Of a stretch of 16,431 bases of DNA, positions 1 through 7,259 are shown in pieces (position 1 is the first letter of the stretch; every line of letters starts with the position of its first letter). This DNA comes from Euryarchaeota archaeon UBA102. Lineage in GTDB: Archaea > Thermoplasmatota > Poseidoniia > MGIII > CG-Epi1. The stretch spans positions 28,935-45,365 of the forward strand of contig DAHL01000021.1 in NCBI GenBank assembly GCA_002509225.1, in the 5' to 3' direction. The notes beneath the pieces were generated by a model. It was not told where the DNA came from and did not search any database. It saw only the letters and a list, made by a program, of their open reading frames with translations. The translations under genes were made by a program, and so were the position numbers.

Positions 1-147
1 GAAGAAGTGAAAGAAGAGGCTGAAAATAAAACGAATTACGATGATATGAAAGTTACTGAGTTGAAGGAAGTTTTGAAAGAAATGGGACTTCCTGTATCAG
101 GAAAGAAAGCAGATTTGATTGAAAGAATAAAGGAGAGTGAGAATTAA
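1..147 (+). CDS. C-terminal SAP domain of a truncated ribosomal-operon protein, probably uL24
   Basis: Only the last 48 codons lie in the window and the start is off the left edge. An acidic, lysine-rich linker is followed by a SAP-type helix-turn-helix: the stretch MKVTELKEVLKEMGLPVSGK and then KADLIERIKE fit the SAP consensus (hydrophobic helix 1, GLPxSGKK turn, aDLIeRi helix 2). SAP domains usually bind DNA or RNA. In archaeal S10/spc operons the gene directly before eS4 is normally uL24, so this is probably a uL24 carrying a SAP extension; that identity rests on gene order because the KOW core is not visible. The stop TAA shares its last base with the ATG of the eS4 gene, so the two are translationally coupled. 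The alternative is a separate small SAP protein inserted into the operon. Confidence 0.75.
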   Translation, partial: EEVKEEAENKTNYDDMKVTELKEVLKEMGLPVSGKKADLIERIKESEN

Positions 148-848
148 TGAGTTATATGAAAAGATTAACAGTTCCTAGAAGTTGGTCCATTGAGAAAAAA
201 GCGAATGTGTGGACCACTAAACCAAACCCAGGACCACATTCATTGGATTTGAGCATTCCAATATCCACAGTTCTCAGAGATTATTTGAAAATTTGTGATA
301 AAGTAAAAGAAGCAAAGAAGATTGTGAATGATGGGTTAGTTCAAGTAGACGGGAGAATTGTAAGAAAACATAAGTGGGGTGTGGGTTTGATGGATGTCTT
401 TTCAATACCCTCCACAAAAACTTATTTCAGAATTATTTTAGATAAAAATGGTAAGTTGAGATTTAATCCGATTAAAAAGACTGAAGCGGGATGGAAGTTA
501 AGAAGAGTGGAGGGAAAGACTACCGTTCGTGGAGGTAAAACTCAAGTGAATTTCCATGATGGTGGAAATTTAATTTATGATAAGAAATGTAAAGTTGGAG
601 ATGTATTTCAGATTGAGATACCAAGTGGAAAAGTTAAGAAAGTTTTAGAAATGAAAGAGGGCGTACATTCATACATAACTGGCGGAAGTAATGTTGGTAG
701 AATAACCAAAATAAAGGAAAATAAAAAGATAAGAGGTTCAAAAGTTGATGAAGTAATTTGTGATGGATTTGAGACTGTGAAACCATATGTATTTGTCGTT
801 GGTGATACGAAAAAATCTTTGATAACCATAGAGGAGAATAAATCATGA
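147..848 (+). CDS. rps4e: Small-subunit ribosomal protein eS4
   Basis: This 233-residue protein is the archaeal/eukaryotic eS4 of the 30S subunit, absent from bacteria. The N-terminal signature LKRLxxPRSW-like segment (MKRLTVPRSW, residues 4-13) is followed by an S4-type RNA-binding domain (about 41-86, ending in DGLVQVDGRIV) and a KOW-like region with ITGGSNVGRITKI (about 178-190). Length is normal for archaeal eS4. The start at 147 overlaps the upstream TAA by one base and has GGAG about 10 bases before it; a second in-frame ATG three codons later is possible but less well placed. The stop overlaps the uL5 start as ATGA. It follows the uL24 position as expected for an archaeal spc operon. 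Confidence 0.96.
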   Translation: MSYMKRLTVPRSWSIEKKANVWTTKPNPGPHSLDLSIPISTVLRDYLKICDKVKEAKKIVNDGLVQVDGRIVRKHKWGVGLMDVFSIPSTKTYFRIILDKNGKLRFNPIKKTEAGWKLRRVEGKTTVRGGKTQVNFHDGGNLIYDKKCKVGDVFQIEIPSGKVKKVLEMKEGVHSYITGGSNVGRITKIKENKKIRGSKVDEVICDGFETVKPYVFVVGDTKKSLITIEENKS

Positions 849-1354
849 ATATAATGAAAAATGTTCAGATAGGAAAGGTAGTTCTGAATATAGGAGTTGG
901 AGAGGGTGGAGATAAATTAGAAAAAGCAGAGAAAGTGCTTTCTATGTTGTCTGGCAAAAAACCCATACGAACTATTTCAAAAACAACAAATAGAGAACTG
1001 GGTTTGAGAAAGGGCGTACCTATTGGATGTAAAGTTACACTGAGAGGTGGAAATGCAGAGAAAGTTCTTAGAGATTCTTTGTGGGTAAGAGAAAATAAAA
1101 TGCCGAAATATTGTTTCTCTAAGACCGGAGGAGGACTCAGTTTTGGAATTCCTGATTACACTGCATACAAAGAACAGCGATATGATCCTGATGTAGGAAT
1201 ATATGGATTAGATGTTTGTGTTTCTTTTGAGAGGGCCGGTTATAGGATTTCTAGAAGAAAACAAACAAGAAAAAAGATAGGAAAGAGTCATAGAGTATCT
1301 AGAGAAGATTGTCAACAATTTATGTCCGATAAGTTCGGATTGGAGGTCCTGTAA
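845..1354 (+). CDS. rpl5: Large-subunit ribosomal protein uL5
   Basis: The 169-residue product is uL5, which binds 5S rRNA and sits in the central protuberance of the 50S subunit. Family signatures are visible: the N-terminal strand VVLNIGVGEGGDKLEKAEKV, the IRTISKTTNRELGLRKG segment, and the C-terminal GIYGLDVCVSFERAGYRI block. Length matches archaeal uL5. The ATG at 845 overlaps the eS4 stop by four bases and is preceded by GAGGAG at 831-836 with good spacing; an in-frame ATG at 854 is a weaker choice. The stop abuts the uS14 start with no gap. Confidence 0.96.
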   Translation: MNIMKNVQIGKVVLNIGVGEGGDKLEKAEKVLSMLSGKKPIRTISKTTNRELGLRKGVPIGCKVTLRGGNAEKVLRDSLWVRENKMPKYCFSKTGGGLSFGIPDYTAYKEQRYDPDVGIYGLDVCVSFERAGYRISRRKQTRKKIGKSHRVSREDCQQFMSDKFGLEVL

Positions 1355-1513
1355 ATGAGTGAATTAAAAGAAAGAAAAGTGTTCAAGGGCCGAATCCAAG
1401 GTTGTAAACGATGCAACCGTAAAAGGGGAATGGTTAGGAGATATAATCTGAATGTTTGCAGACAATGTTTCCGTGAAATAGCTCCCAGATTAGGATTTAA
1501 AAAATATTCTTGA
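1355..1513 (+). CDS. rps14: Small-subunit ribosomal protein uS14, zinc-binding type
   Basis: This short gene encodes 52 residues and begins on the base after the uL5 stop. Two CxxC pairs (C17/C20 and C35/C38) form the zinc ribbon of archaeal/eukaryotic uS14, and the C-terminal [13 protein letters not shown] tail is diagnostic for the family. uS14 binds the head of the 30S subunit near the 3' domain of 16S rRNA. The uL5-uS14-uS8 order is the standard archaeal one. A GGAGGT sequence sits at 1342-1347, eight bases before the ATG, inside the end of uL5. Nothing is missing; this is a normal full-length archaeal uS14. Confidence 0.96.
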   Translation: MSELKERKVFKGRIQGCKRCNRKRGMVRRYNLNVCRQCFREIAPRLGFKKYS

Positions 1514-1520
1514 GGTAAAA

Positions 1521-1907
1521 ATGAGTAACGATCTACTTTCAAACACTTTGGTCACGATACGAAACGCAACTCTTTCAAATAAAAATAAATGCGTTGTTCC
1601 TGCCTCACGCCTTATCGGAGAATCATTACGATTAATGAGAGAGAAGGGATATGTATCTGATTTTGAACTTATAGAGGATAAAAGAGGTGGTAAATTTAAT
1701 GTAGACCTTACTGGAAGGATAAACAGTTGTGGTGCGATTAAGCCTCGATTTTCTGTGAAAATGAGAGATATGGAAAAATATGAAGCTAGATATTTACCTG
1801 CTAAAGATTTTGGCATTATTATTGTATCCACACCGAGCGGAGTTATGACACACAAACAGGCAAAAGAAGCGTTAACAGGAGGGAAGCTAGTAGCTTACAT
1901 TTACTAA
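1521..1907 (+). CDS. rps8: Small-subunit ribosomal protein uS8
   Basis: This 128-residue protein is uS8, a primary 16S rRNA binder in the 30S body. The N-terminal block SNTLVTIRNA (about 7-16) and the C-terminal block STPSGVMTHKQAKEALTGGK with the final LVAYIY are family hallmarks, and the length is typical for archaea. It starts seven bases after uS14, with GAGGT just upstream; the last base of its TAA is the first base of the uL6 ATG, implying coupled translation. Confidence 0.96.
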   Translation: MSNDLLSNTLVTIRNATLSNKNKCVVPASRLIGESLRLMREKGYVSDFELIEDKRGGKFNVDLTGRINSCGAIKPRFSVKMRDMEKYEARYLPAKDFGIIIVSTPSGVMTHKQAKEALTGGKLVAYIY

Positions 1908-2455
1908 TGAATATACCTGAATTAAAACACCGTATTGGCATACCTGAAGGTGTTTCCGTAGCCTATCAAGACGGCGAGTGTTCTGTCAAAGGGCCTAAGG
2001 GTGAATTAACTAGAGAAATGTATGATTCAAAACTCACTGTTGAAACTGGTAAAGAGGAAGTTAGTGTGTCTGGAAAGAATGTAAGAAGAAATGACAAAGC
2101 TCTTTTGGGTACCTGGAAGGCCCATTTGAAAAATATGATAAACGGTGTTAATTCTGGATTCAAGTATGAAATGAAAATAGTTTACTCTCACTTTCCTATG
2201 AAAGTAGCGGTTAAAGGAAATGTTGTAATTACAGACAATTATTTGGGTGAGAAAGCACCTAGAAAGGCTGCAATTGTTGGAGAAACGAAAGTTGTAGTCA
2301 AGGGAAAGGATATTAGAATTGAAGGTATTGACAAGGAAGCAGTTGGACAAACTGCTGCTAATATTGAAAATAGTACCACCATCAACAATAGAGATCGTAG
2401 AGTTTTCCAAGATGGAATATATGTAGTTAGTAAGGGTGTGATTTCGAATGAGTGA
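1907..2455 (+). CDS. rpl6: Large-subunit ribosomal protein uL6
   Basis: The 182-residue product is uL6, located near the factor-binding site of the 50S subunit. The N-terminal domain contains the duplicated-fold motif VAYQDGECSVKGPKGEL (about 19-35), and the second domain carries HFPMKVAVKGNVVITDNYLGEK and IEGIDKEAVGQTAANIE, the usual uL6 rRNA-binding end. The length matches archaeal uL6. Its start overlaps the uS8 stop by one base. No strong Shine-Dalgarno is seen, so it probably depends on coupling to uS8. Its last eight bases overlap the start of eL32. Confidence 0.96.
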   Translation: MNIPELKHRIGIPEGVSVAYQDGECSVKGPKGELTREMYDSKLTVETGKEEVSVSGKNVRRNDKALLGTWKAHLKNMINGVNSGFKYEMKIVYSHFPMKVAVKGNVVITDNYLGEKAPRKAAIVGETKVVVKGKDIRIEGIDKEAVGQTAANIENSTTINNRDRRVFQDGIYVVSKGVISNE

Positions 2456-2876
2456 TGATAACGATTACAAAGCGAAAATTAAGCCTGAAGTTTCAAAAGA
2501 AACTCAAAGAGATTTGGGACGGCGTAATGAGAAAAATAAATCCAGACCTGAATTCAAGAGACAGAATTGGTTCCGATACAAGCGTCTTGGTACTTCTTGG
2601 AGAAGGGCTAGAGGAATACATTCGAAACTACGAAGAGGATTCAAATATAGGCCTTCTAAAGTAAAAATTGGATTTCGTGGACCGAAATCTGTTAGAGGAT
2701 ATCATCCTTCTGGTTTTGAAGAAGTTTTAATTCAAAATGTAAAGGATTTGGATAATTTAGATGTGAAAAGGCATGCTGCTAGAATAGCTGGTGGTGTTGG
2801 TTCAAGAAAGCGTGAAATGATAATGTTAAAGGCGAATGAAATGGGACTTAGAGTATTGAATGGAGGTGAAGAATGA
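2448..2876 (+). CDS. rpl32e: Large-subunit ribosomal protein eL32
   Basis: This 142-residue protein is eL32, found in archaea and eukaryotes but not bacteria. A charged N-terminal leader (about 1-33) precedes the conserved core, which contains FKRQNWFRYKRLGTSWRR, RGFKYRPSKVKIGFRGPKS, RGYHPSGFEEVLI and AARIAGGVGSRKR. The core is complete; the leader is somewhat extended, as in several archaea. The start lies eight bases inside uL6. The stop overlaps the eL19 start as ATGA. Confidence 0.95.
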   Translation: MSDDNDYKAKIKPEVSKETQRDLGRRNEKNKSRPEFKRQNWFRYKRLGTSWRRARGIHSKLRRGFKYRPSKVKIGFRGPKSVRGYHPSGFEEVLIQNVKDLDNLDVKRHAARIAGGVGSRKREMIMLKANEMGLRVLNGGEE

Positions 2877-3334
2877 AATTAGATTATCAAAGAAGAGTAT
2901 CTGCAGATTTACTTAAATGTGGAGTGCATAGAGTTTGGATTGATGATCGAGTAGAAATTCAAGAGAGAATATCTGAAGCCGTTACTAGAGACGATATTAG
3001 ACAACTCATAGTTCAAAGATTTATAAGAAAACATCAAAAGAAGGGCGTATCTAGAGGTCGAGCAAGATTTGTTGACCAACAAAAAGCAAAAGGAAGAAGA
3101 AGAGGACATGGTCGAAGAAAGGGTGGTAAAAATGCAAGAACACCTAGTAAGAAAAAATGGATGTCTAAAATAAGAGCTCTAAGAGACGAACTAAAGAATT
3201 TAAGAGATGAAAAGAAAGTTACAGCCTCGCAGTATAGAAAATATTATCTAAGATCAAAGGGAGGGTTGTATAATTCGAGAGCACACTTATTGTACAATCT
3301 TAAAGTTGATGGCGTTCTTAAGGAGGAGAAATAA
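2873..3334 (+). CDS. rpl19e: Large-subunit ribosomal protein eL19
   Basis: The 153-residue product is eL19, an archaeal/eukaryotic large-subunit protein that also contributes to an intersubunit bridge. The N-terminal QRRVSADLLKCGVHRVWID segment, the central basic block KKGVSRGRARFVDQQKAKGR and RRGHGRRKGGKNARTP, and the C-terminal YYLRSKGGLYNSRAHL match the family from end to end. GGAGGTGA at 2862-2869 gives a strong ribosome site, and the ATG overlaps the eL32 stop. The TAA shares a base with the uL18 ATG. Confidence 0.96.
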   Translation: MKLDYQRRVSADLLKCGVHRVWIDDRVEIQERISEAVTRDDIRQLIVQRFIRKHQKKGVSRGRARFVDQQKAKGRRRGHGRRKGGKNARTPSKKKWMSKIRALRDELKNLRDEKKVTASQYRKYYLRSKGGLYNSRAHLLYNLKVDGVLKEEK

Positions 3335-3831
3335 TGGTTTCAAGAAAGAAAACTTTTAGAAGAAGACGTCAAGGAAAGACTGATTACAGAAGAAGATTAA
3401 AACTGATAAAATCTGAAATGCCAAGAGCGTCCGTTAGAATTACTAATACTAAGATTATGGTTCAAATAATAGAATTCTCTATGAAAGGAGATTTGATTCT
3501 TGCATCTGCTACATCGAAACAGCTCAGTGGATATGGGTGGAGTGAATCTAGTAAAAGCATACCTGCATCATATTTGGCTGGTTATTTAGCTGGGAAGAGA
3601 TCTGTCAAAAATGGTGTGAAAAAAGCAGTTTTAGACGTTGGAAGAGCAAATACTACACCTGGTGGTAGAATATTTGCATCTTTGAAGGGTCTAGTAGATG
3701 GAGGTATGAAAATACCTCATTCTGAAAGTGTGTATCCTGTAGAAGAAAGGATAAAGGGATCTCACATTTCAGAAAAGATAGATAAGAAAATAGATAAGAT
3801 TATGAAAGAGATTGATGAGGGGGTAAAATAG
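3334..3831 (+). CDS. rpl18: Large-subunit ribosomal protein uL18
   Basis: This 165-residue protein is uL18, which with uL5 anchors 5S rRNA to the 50S subunit. The N-terminal FRRRRQGKTDYRRRLKLIKS and PRASVRITNTKIMVQIIEF blocks, the AYLAGKRSVKNGVKKAVLD-type segment (seen as AGYLAGKRSVKNGVKKAVLD) and RIFASLKGLVDGGMKIPHSE are diagnostic. Length is normal for archaea, shorter than eukaryotic uL18. AGGAGG at 3321-3326 is well spaced from the ATG. The stop directly abuts the uS5 start. Confidence 0.96.
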   Translation: MVSRKKTFRRRRQGKTDYRRRLKLIKSEMPRASVRITNTKIMVQIIEFSMKGDLILASATSKQLSGYGWSESSKSIPASYLAGYLAGKRSVKNGVKKAVLDVGRANTTPGGRIFASLKGLVDGGMKIPHSESVYPVEERIKGSHISEKIDKKIDKIMKEIDEGVK

Positions 3832-4602
3832 ATGAATAAAGGTGGTACTTCTGAACGAGGTGGTGGTAAACCTAAAGGTAAAGGTGGAGACAAAAAACGT
3901 CCTGAAAGACCTGCGCCCCTTACGCCTACTGAACAAAGAAGAAAACAAGCTGAGGAACGTTTGGCAGTTTGGGATGCTAAAACAAAACTTGGAAAAATGG
4001 TCTCTTCAGGTGAGATTGACAATCTACATGATGCTTTGAATTGTGGACTGCCTCTACGAGAACCTGAAATAATAGATATATTGGTTCCGGAAATTAGAGA
4101 GGAAGTATTAGACATCCATATGGTTCAAAGAATGAGTGATTCTGGTAGAAGAATACGATTTGCTGTAACTACAGTTGTGGGTAATGAAGATGGAGCTATC
4201 GGTCTAGGACGGGCATCTGGAAAATTGGTAAGACCTACTATTGCTAAATCGATTGACAAAGCTAAAATGAATTTGATTGAGATAAGAAGAGGAAGTGGTT
4301 CGTGGGAATCTACTACTAGTGAACCCAATTCATTGCCTTTCTCTGTAGAAGGTAGATGCAGTTCCACTAGAGTGACTTTGAAACCTGCACCACCTGGTGT
4401 TGGTTTAGTAACTAATCAAGTTGGAAGAATAATGCTTGGTTTGGCAGGAGTGAAAGACGTATGGTCTTTTTCAAAGGGTCAAACAAAAACAATTTACAAT
4501 TTCGCAAATGCCCTTTACACCGCTTTAAAGAAAACTTCAACAACAAAACTTCTAGCTGGTCAAGAAGAAGAACAGAACATGATACAGGGAGGTAGAAAAT
4601 GA
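3832..4602 (+). CDS. rps5: Small-subunit ribosomal protein uS5 with extended Gly/Lys-rich N-terminus
   Basis: uS5 acts in the 30S subunit near the mRNA entry and decoding region. The archaeal core starts near residue 44 (AKTKLGKMVSSGEI) and includes the dsRBD-like part RIRFAVTTVVGNEDGAIGLG and the C-terminal LKPAPPGVGLVTNQVGRIML block. At 256 residues it is longer than most archaeal uS5 because of about 43 extra residues rich in Gly, Lys, Arg and Pro (SERGGGKPKGKGGDKK). The start is supported by GAGGGGGT at 3817-3824, seven bases upstream, and by direct contact with the uL18 stop. The stop overlaps uL30 as ATGA. The tail resembles in style, though not clearly in ancestry, the RGG-rich N-terminus of eukaryotic RPS2. 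Confidence 0.95.
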   Translation: MNKGGTSERGGGKPKGKGGDKKRPERPAPLTPTEQRRKQAEERLAVWDAKTKLGKMVSSGEIDNLHDALNCGLPLREPEIIDILVPEIREEVLDIHMVQRMSDSGRRIRFAVTTVVGNEDGAIGLGRASGKLVRPTIAKSIDKAKMNLIEIRRGSGSWESTTSEPNSLPFSVEGRCSSTRVTLKPAPPGVGLVTNQVGRIMLGLAGVKDVWSFSKGQTKTIYNFANALYTALKKTSTTKLLAGQEEEQNMIQGGRK

Positions 4603-5072
4603 GTTGGGCAATAATAAGAGTAAGAGGAACTGTAAATGTTAAAGATAAAATATCTAAAACATTGAAATTTCTTAGATTACATAGACCAAATCATTGCATA
4701 ATTGTACCAGAAAATGAATCGTACAAAGGTATGTTAAATATTGTAAAGGATTATGTTACATGGGGAGAAATAACTCCAGCATCTGTAGAATTATTAGCTA
4801 AGGATAGAATACTTTTAGAAGGTGGAGAGGTTATTTCTAGTAAGAACTTGAAAGATCTTGGTTTAAAGAGTGTTAAGGATTTTGCTAAACAGATTTCTGA
4901 AGGGGAGATACAACTTAACAACATAAAGAAAATAAAACCAGTTATAAGATTACATCCACCAATAAAAGGATATGAGGGAAATAAACGTAGTTACAAAGAA
5001 GGTGGAGCTTTGGGTTATCGTGGAAAAGAAATAAACGGACTGATAGAGAGGATGTGTTATGCCCAGAAGTAA
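4599..5072 (+). CDS. rpl30: Large-subunit ribosomal protein uL30
   Basis: This 157-residue product is the long archaeal/eukaryotic-type uL30 (bacterial uL30 is near 60 residues). The N-terminal core reads WAIIRVRGTVNVKDKISKTL, then FLRLHRPNHCIIVPEN and a MLNIVKDYVTWGEI segment; the archaeal C-terminal extension ends in HPPIKGYEGNKRSYKEGGAL. GGGAGGT at 4587-4593 precedes the ATG. Its last 14 bases overlap the uL15 gene in another frame. Confidence 0.96.
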   Translation: MSWAIIRVRGTVNVKDKISKTLKFLRLHRPNHCIIVPENESYKGMLNIVKDYVTWGEITPASVELLAKDRILLEGGEVISSKNLKDLGLKSVKDFAKQISEGEIQLNNIKKIKPVIRLHPPIKGYEGNKRSYKEGGALGYRGKEINGLIERMCYAQK

Positions 5073-5481
5073 AGCAAAAAAAACTGGTAGCCGTACTCGT
5101 GGAAGAGGACATAAGAAAGGTAGAGGGGCAGGACTAAGAGGTGGACGTGGTAATGCTGGTTCTCATAAAACTAAAAGAGTAATGTATGAAAGAGTAGGAA
5201 GAATTTGGGGGAGATATGGTTTCAAAAGACCTCAGAGTGTTGTAAAAGCTTCTAGTGTTACAAATATAAGAGAGATTGAAGAGAATTTGGAAATGATGAT
5301 TAAAGATGGAATTGCAAAAAAGAAAGGAGATGTCATTACCGTTTCTCTTTTGGAAATAGGATATGACAAATTACTATCGTACGGAACCCCTAGTAAGGCT
5401 TACCGTGTAGTAGTACCATCGGCATCAACTCGTGCTATTGAAAAGATTACGAGTGCGGGGGGAGAAATCGTAAATGAGTGA
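5059..5481 (+). CDS. rpl15: Large-subunit ribosomal protein uL15
   Basis: The 140-residue product is uL15, a 50S core protein. The glycine/arginine-rich N-terminus (GSRTRGRGHKKGRGAGLRGG, then RGNAGSHK) threads into 23S rRNA in this family; the C-terminal globular half contains KKGDVITVSLLEIGYDKLL and ends in IEKITSAGGEIV. The length is normal for archaea. It begins 14 bases inside uL30, with GAGAGGAT just upstream, and ends eight bases inside secY. Confidence 0.95.
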   Translation: MPRSKAKKTGSRTRGRGHKKGRGAGLRGGRGNAGSHKTKRVMYERVGRIWGRYGFKRPQSVVKASSVTNIREIEENLEMMIKDGIAKKKGDVITVSLLEIGYDKLLSYGTPSKAYRVVVPSASTRAIEKITSAGGEIVNE

Positions 5482-7183
5482 GCAAACGCCCAGAAATCCA
5501 GCGCAAGCAATAGGGCCTGTAATTTTTGTAGTAATTGGTTTTTTTCTTTGGTATCAATGGAGAATGCCTTCTGAAACAGCCGCTCTCTTAATGGGGGGGT
5601 TATTTGCTTTCATAGCAATATTAGTCTATCTTGTAACTTCATATTCAGGAAATGACTCTAGATTGTATGGTTTACAGCCAATAATAGAAAGGATGCCTGT
5701 TGTTGGAAAGGCAGAAGGTCATGTTCATTTCAAAACTAAGATGTTGTGGACTTTGTACATATTGGTTTTGTATTTTGCCATGACTAATGTGACGATATAT
5801 GGTTTAGGTGAAAATTCAAAAGATCTGTTCGTGCAATATCGTGCAATTTTGGCCGGTGCATCTGGAAGTTTGATGCATTTAGGAATAGGTCCTATTGTGA
5901 CTGGAAGCATTATTATGCAACTTTTTACGGGTGCAAAGATAATAAATCTAAATTTACAGAATGCAAGAGATAAGGCGATCTATCAAGGTACTCAAAAAAC
6001 ATTAGTTGTTGTGATGATAGTAGTGGAAGCCATTCCTCAAGTTTTTGGTTTCTTAGAACCTAGTAGTGAATATATTTCAGATGTGGGTTTGACTTGGGCG
6101 AGAATGACCATTATCACTCAATTGATAATTGGTTCTTATTTGGTTTTCTTAATGGATGAAGTAGTTTCGAAATGGGGGATAGGTTCTGGAATTTCTCTTT
6201 TCATAGCTGCAGGTGTTAGTCAAGCATTGTTCACAGGTACGCTGAATTGGGAAGCTACTTCGAGTGCTCCTGGTTCACCAGCTGCGCCAGTAGGAACAAT
6301 ACCTAAAATTATTTGGTTTGCTAAAAATTCATCATCAACTGAATTGATGGATTATGGATATGAATTTATTTTATTACAGCCACCTAATCCAGTTGTTGCA
6401 TTAATTGGAACTGTTGTGGTTTTCTTTATTGTTGTATATGCAGAATCATCTAGGCTTGAGTTGCCTTTGGCTCATGGAAAAGTACGTGGTGCTAGAGGTA
6501 GATATCCAATACGTTTGATTTATGCTAGTAATATTCCTGTTATTTTGATGGCAGCTTTGTTAGCTAATGTTAACATGTTTGCTCTATTGTTTTGGAGTCA
6601 TCCCTCTTTATCAAAATGGCCAATACTTGGAGGTAATTGGATGATTGGTGCATTTGATTATGATGAAAGTGGAAATCCGTTTCCCACTATGGGGGGGGCG
6701 TATTACGTCAATAGAGTGAATGGTTTGGGAGATTGGTTGTTGCCGTTGATAAGTGATAATTATGCAATACCTGGAGATGGACATACAAATTTACAATTGA
6801 TTATTCATGTATTAATTTATTTTGGCGTGATGGTGTTTGGTTCTATGCTTTTTGCTAAATTTTGGATTGAGACCACCAATATGGGTCCTCAGTCCGTTGC
6901 TAAGCAAATTCAAGGATCCGGTATGCAAATACCGGGATTTAGAAGAGATCCGAGAATTGTAGAGAAAGTATTGGAAAGATACATCCCAACCGTAACTGCA
7001 TTCAGTGGAATAGCTGTTGGTGTATTAGCTGCTGGAGCAGATATGATAGGGACTACAGGTAATTCTTCTGGTACTGGTGTTTTGCTAACGGTAGGAATAA
7101 TGATACGTACCTATGAACAAATTGGAAAAGAACAGATGATGGAGATGCATCCAGTTCTAAGAAGTTTCTTTGGTAATGAGTGA
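5474..7183 (+). CDS. secY: Protein translocase subunit SecY/Sec61-alpha with extra N-terminal membrane hairpin
   Basis: SecY forms the Sec translocon channel for export and membrane insertion. Conserved segments include LGIGPIVTGSIIMQL (about 136-150), KWGIGSGISLFIAAGVSQ (about 233-250), LPLAHGKVRGARGRYPI, the SNIPVILMAALLANV helix, and the C-terminal GTGVLLTVGIMIRTYEQ. At 569 residues it is much longer than the roughly 440-490 of most archaeal SecY. Residues 13-29 and 34-57 are two strongly hydrophobic segments before the canonical start (LYGLQPIIERMPVVGK, 64-79), so 12 rather than 10 membrane spans are predicted. Long polar loops near 250-300 and about 370-435 add further length. GGGGGGAG at 5457-5464 supports the ATG at 5474, eight bases inside uL15. 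It ends the ribosomal operon. Confidence 0.96.
   Translation: MSEQTPRNPAQAIGPVIFVVIGFFLWYQWRMPSETAALLMGGLFAFIAILVYLVTSYSGNDSRLYGLQPIIERMPVVGKAEGHVHFKTKMLWTLYILVLYFAMTNVTIYGLGENSKDLFVQYRAILAGASGSLMHLGIGPIVTGSIIMQLFTGAKIINLNLQNARDKAIYQGTQKTLVVVMIVVEAIPQVFGFLEPSSEYISDVGLTWARMTIITQLIIGSYLVFLMDEVVSKWGIGSGISLFIAAGVSQALFTGTLNWEATSSAPGSPAAPVGTIPKIIWFAKNSSSTELMDYGYEFILLQPPNPVVALIGTVVVFFIVVYAESSRLELPLAHGKVRGARGRYPIRLIYASNIPVILMAALLANVNMFALLFWSHPSLSKWPILGGNWMIGAFDYDESGNPFPTMGGAYYVNRVNGLGDWLLPLISDNYAIPGDGHTNLQLIIHVLIYFGVMVFGSMLFAKFWIETTNMGPQSVAKQIQGSGMQIPGFRRDPRIVEKVLERYIPTVTAFSGIAVGVLAAGADMIGTTGNSSGTGVLLTVGIMIRTYEQIGKEQMMEMHPVLRSFFGNE
6918..6935 (+). repeat. Perfect GC-rich hairpin with GCAA loop inside secY
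   Basis: CCGGTAT at 6918-6924 and ATACCGG at 6929-6935 form a perfect seven-pair inverted repeat separated by GCAA, which as RNA would be a GNRA tetraloop. A T-G wobble could extend the stem by one pair. It lies in the coding sequence for the SecY segment GSGMQIPG. It may be chance, but such a GC stem stands out in this A+T-rich sequence. Confidence 0.6.
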
Positions 7184-7259
7184 TTTTAATTTTTAAAATT
7201 TGCTCCAAAAAGATTTAATTGTGACTTGTTTGATATCCGTAAGTAGATAAGGAGAAAAT
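7184..7259 (+). promoter_or_regulatory. secY-adkA spacer: T-rich terminator candidate and adkA promoter candidates
   Basis: The 76-base spacer begins with the T-rich run ATTTTAATTTTTA just after the secY stop, fitting an archaeal oligo-T terminator. Two A/T boxes could drive adkA: the palindrome ATTTTTAAAAT (7189-7199) and GATTTAATTG (about 7212-7221), the latter preceded by an A-rich BRE-like stretch (CCAAAAA). TAAGGAG at 7248-7254 is the adkA ribosome site. It is the first real gap in the gene string, suggesting a new transcription unit; which TATA box is used cannot be decided by eye. Confidence 0.45.

Noticed and set aside
1490..1855. Minus-strand ORF opposite uS8
   Set aside because: It is a shadow of a confirmed ribosomal gene with no family features or ribosome site.
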